This document shows, piece after piece, positions 14,758-14,847 of a stretch of DNA of 14,847 nt (position 1 is the first letter of the stretch; each line of letters starts with the position of its first letter). The notes below the pieces were generated by a model. The model had not been told where the DNA came from. It made no database searches and worked only from the letters and a program-made list of their open reading frames with translations. The stretch is from the NCBI GenBank assembly GCA_014796735.1, contig JAAVIG010000230.1:1-14847 (forward strand). The letters are read 5' to 3'. The position numbers and the translations under genes were made by a program. The stretch comes from Oscillospiraceae bacterium (lineage in GTDB: Bacteria > Bacillota > Clostridia > Oscillospirales > Ruminococcaceae).

Positions 14758-14808
14758 CTTCCTTTTTGCACTGCAAAAAGGAAGTGGGGTTTGGGGCAAA
14801 GCCCCAAA
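14758..14808. repeat. Two further perfect hairpins at the right edge
   Basis: CTTCCTTTTTGCA (14758-14770) and TGCAAAAAGGAAG (14772-14784) form a perfect 13-base palindrome around one C. TTTGGGGC (14790-14797) and GCCCCAAA (14801-14808) form a second stem around AAA. Together with the terminator at 14731 they make three hairpins within 80 bases, likely part of a dispersed intergenic repeat. The last 39 bases of the window show nothing I can name. Confidence 0.7.
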
Positions 14809-14847
14809 AAGTGATTGATTACAACTCACAAAGAAGCAGGCAACTAA

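Noticed and set aside
1..14847. CRISPR arrays, tRNA or rRNA genes, transposase or phage genes
   Set aside because: No regularly spaced repeats, no cloverleaf or rRNA-like sequence, and no protein with integrase, transposase or phage motifs was found on either strand.

Overview
This window looks like a chromosomal segment of a low-to-mid-GC, Gram-positive anaerobe of the Clostridia, most likely Ruminococcus or a close relative in the Oscillospiraceae. The strongest pointer is the epimerase at 9003-10169. From memory it aligns almost end to end with the cellobiose 2-epimerase of Ruminococcus albus and keeps the same numbering of catalytic residues. Purine-rich Shine-Dalgarno sites before nearly every gene, a sigma-70/sigma-A type secA promoter, a lipobox adaptor with no outer-membrane partner, and small Cys-rich and PF06541 proteins typical of Clostridia all agree. 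The species cannot be fixed from sequence reading alone.

Left part (1-2950, minus strand): three genes read leftward. They are a single-domain HD phosphohydrolase (67-579), a multi-pass membrane protein of the PF06541 family (663-1343) and a zinc-ribbon, single-pass membrane protein with long charged and proline-rich linkers (1442-2788). The zinc-ribbon gene is divergent from secA. The intergenic region holds a good promoter for each direction, and the secA promoter is a perfect consensus.

Centre (3051-10169, plus strand): secA is followed at short spacing by two acidic, unrecognised proteins (5806-7038, 7100-7651), a DUF1015 protein (7692-8981) and the cellobiose 2-epimerase. No terminator is visible between them, so they may be one transcription unit. 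A 160-bp snap-back palindrome abuts the epimerase stop codon.

Right part (10357-14718): an export module. A HlyD/MacA-type adaptor lipoprotein (10357-11427, plus) converges with a short membrane-anchored adaptor-like protein (11598-12290, minus). A bidirectional terminator nested in a longer palindrome separates them. After a 404-bp gap containing a second snap-back element come a 53-aa Cys-rich protein, a MacB/LolD-type ABC ATPase and a MacB/FtsX-type permease, tightly spaced on the plus strand. The ATPase and permease probably form a MacB-like pump, with one or both adaptors as extracytoplasmic partners.

The window ends in a run of three hairpins. The first has the form of a terminator for a minus-strand gene beyond the right edge. 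I found no CRISPR array, tRNA, rRNA, transposase or phage gene. The least explained material is the protein pair after secA, the adaptor without a lipoyl/hairpin domain, and the two MITE-like palindromes.
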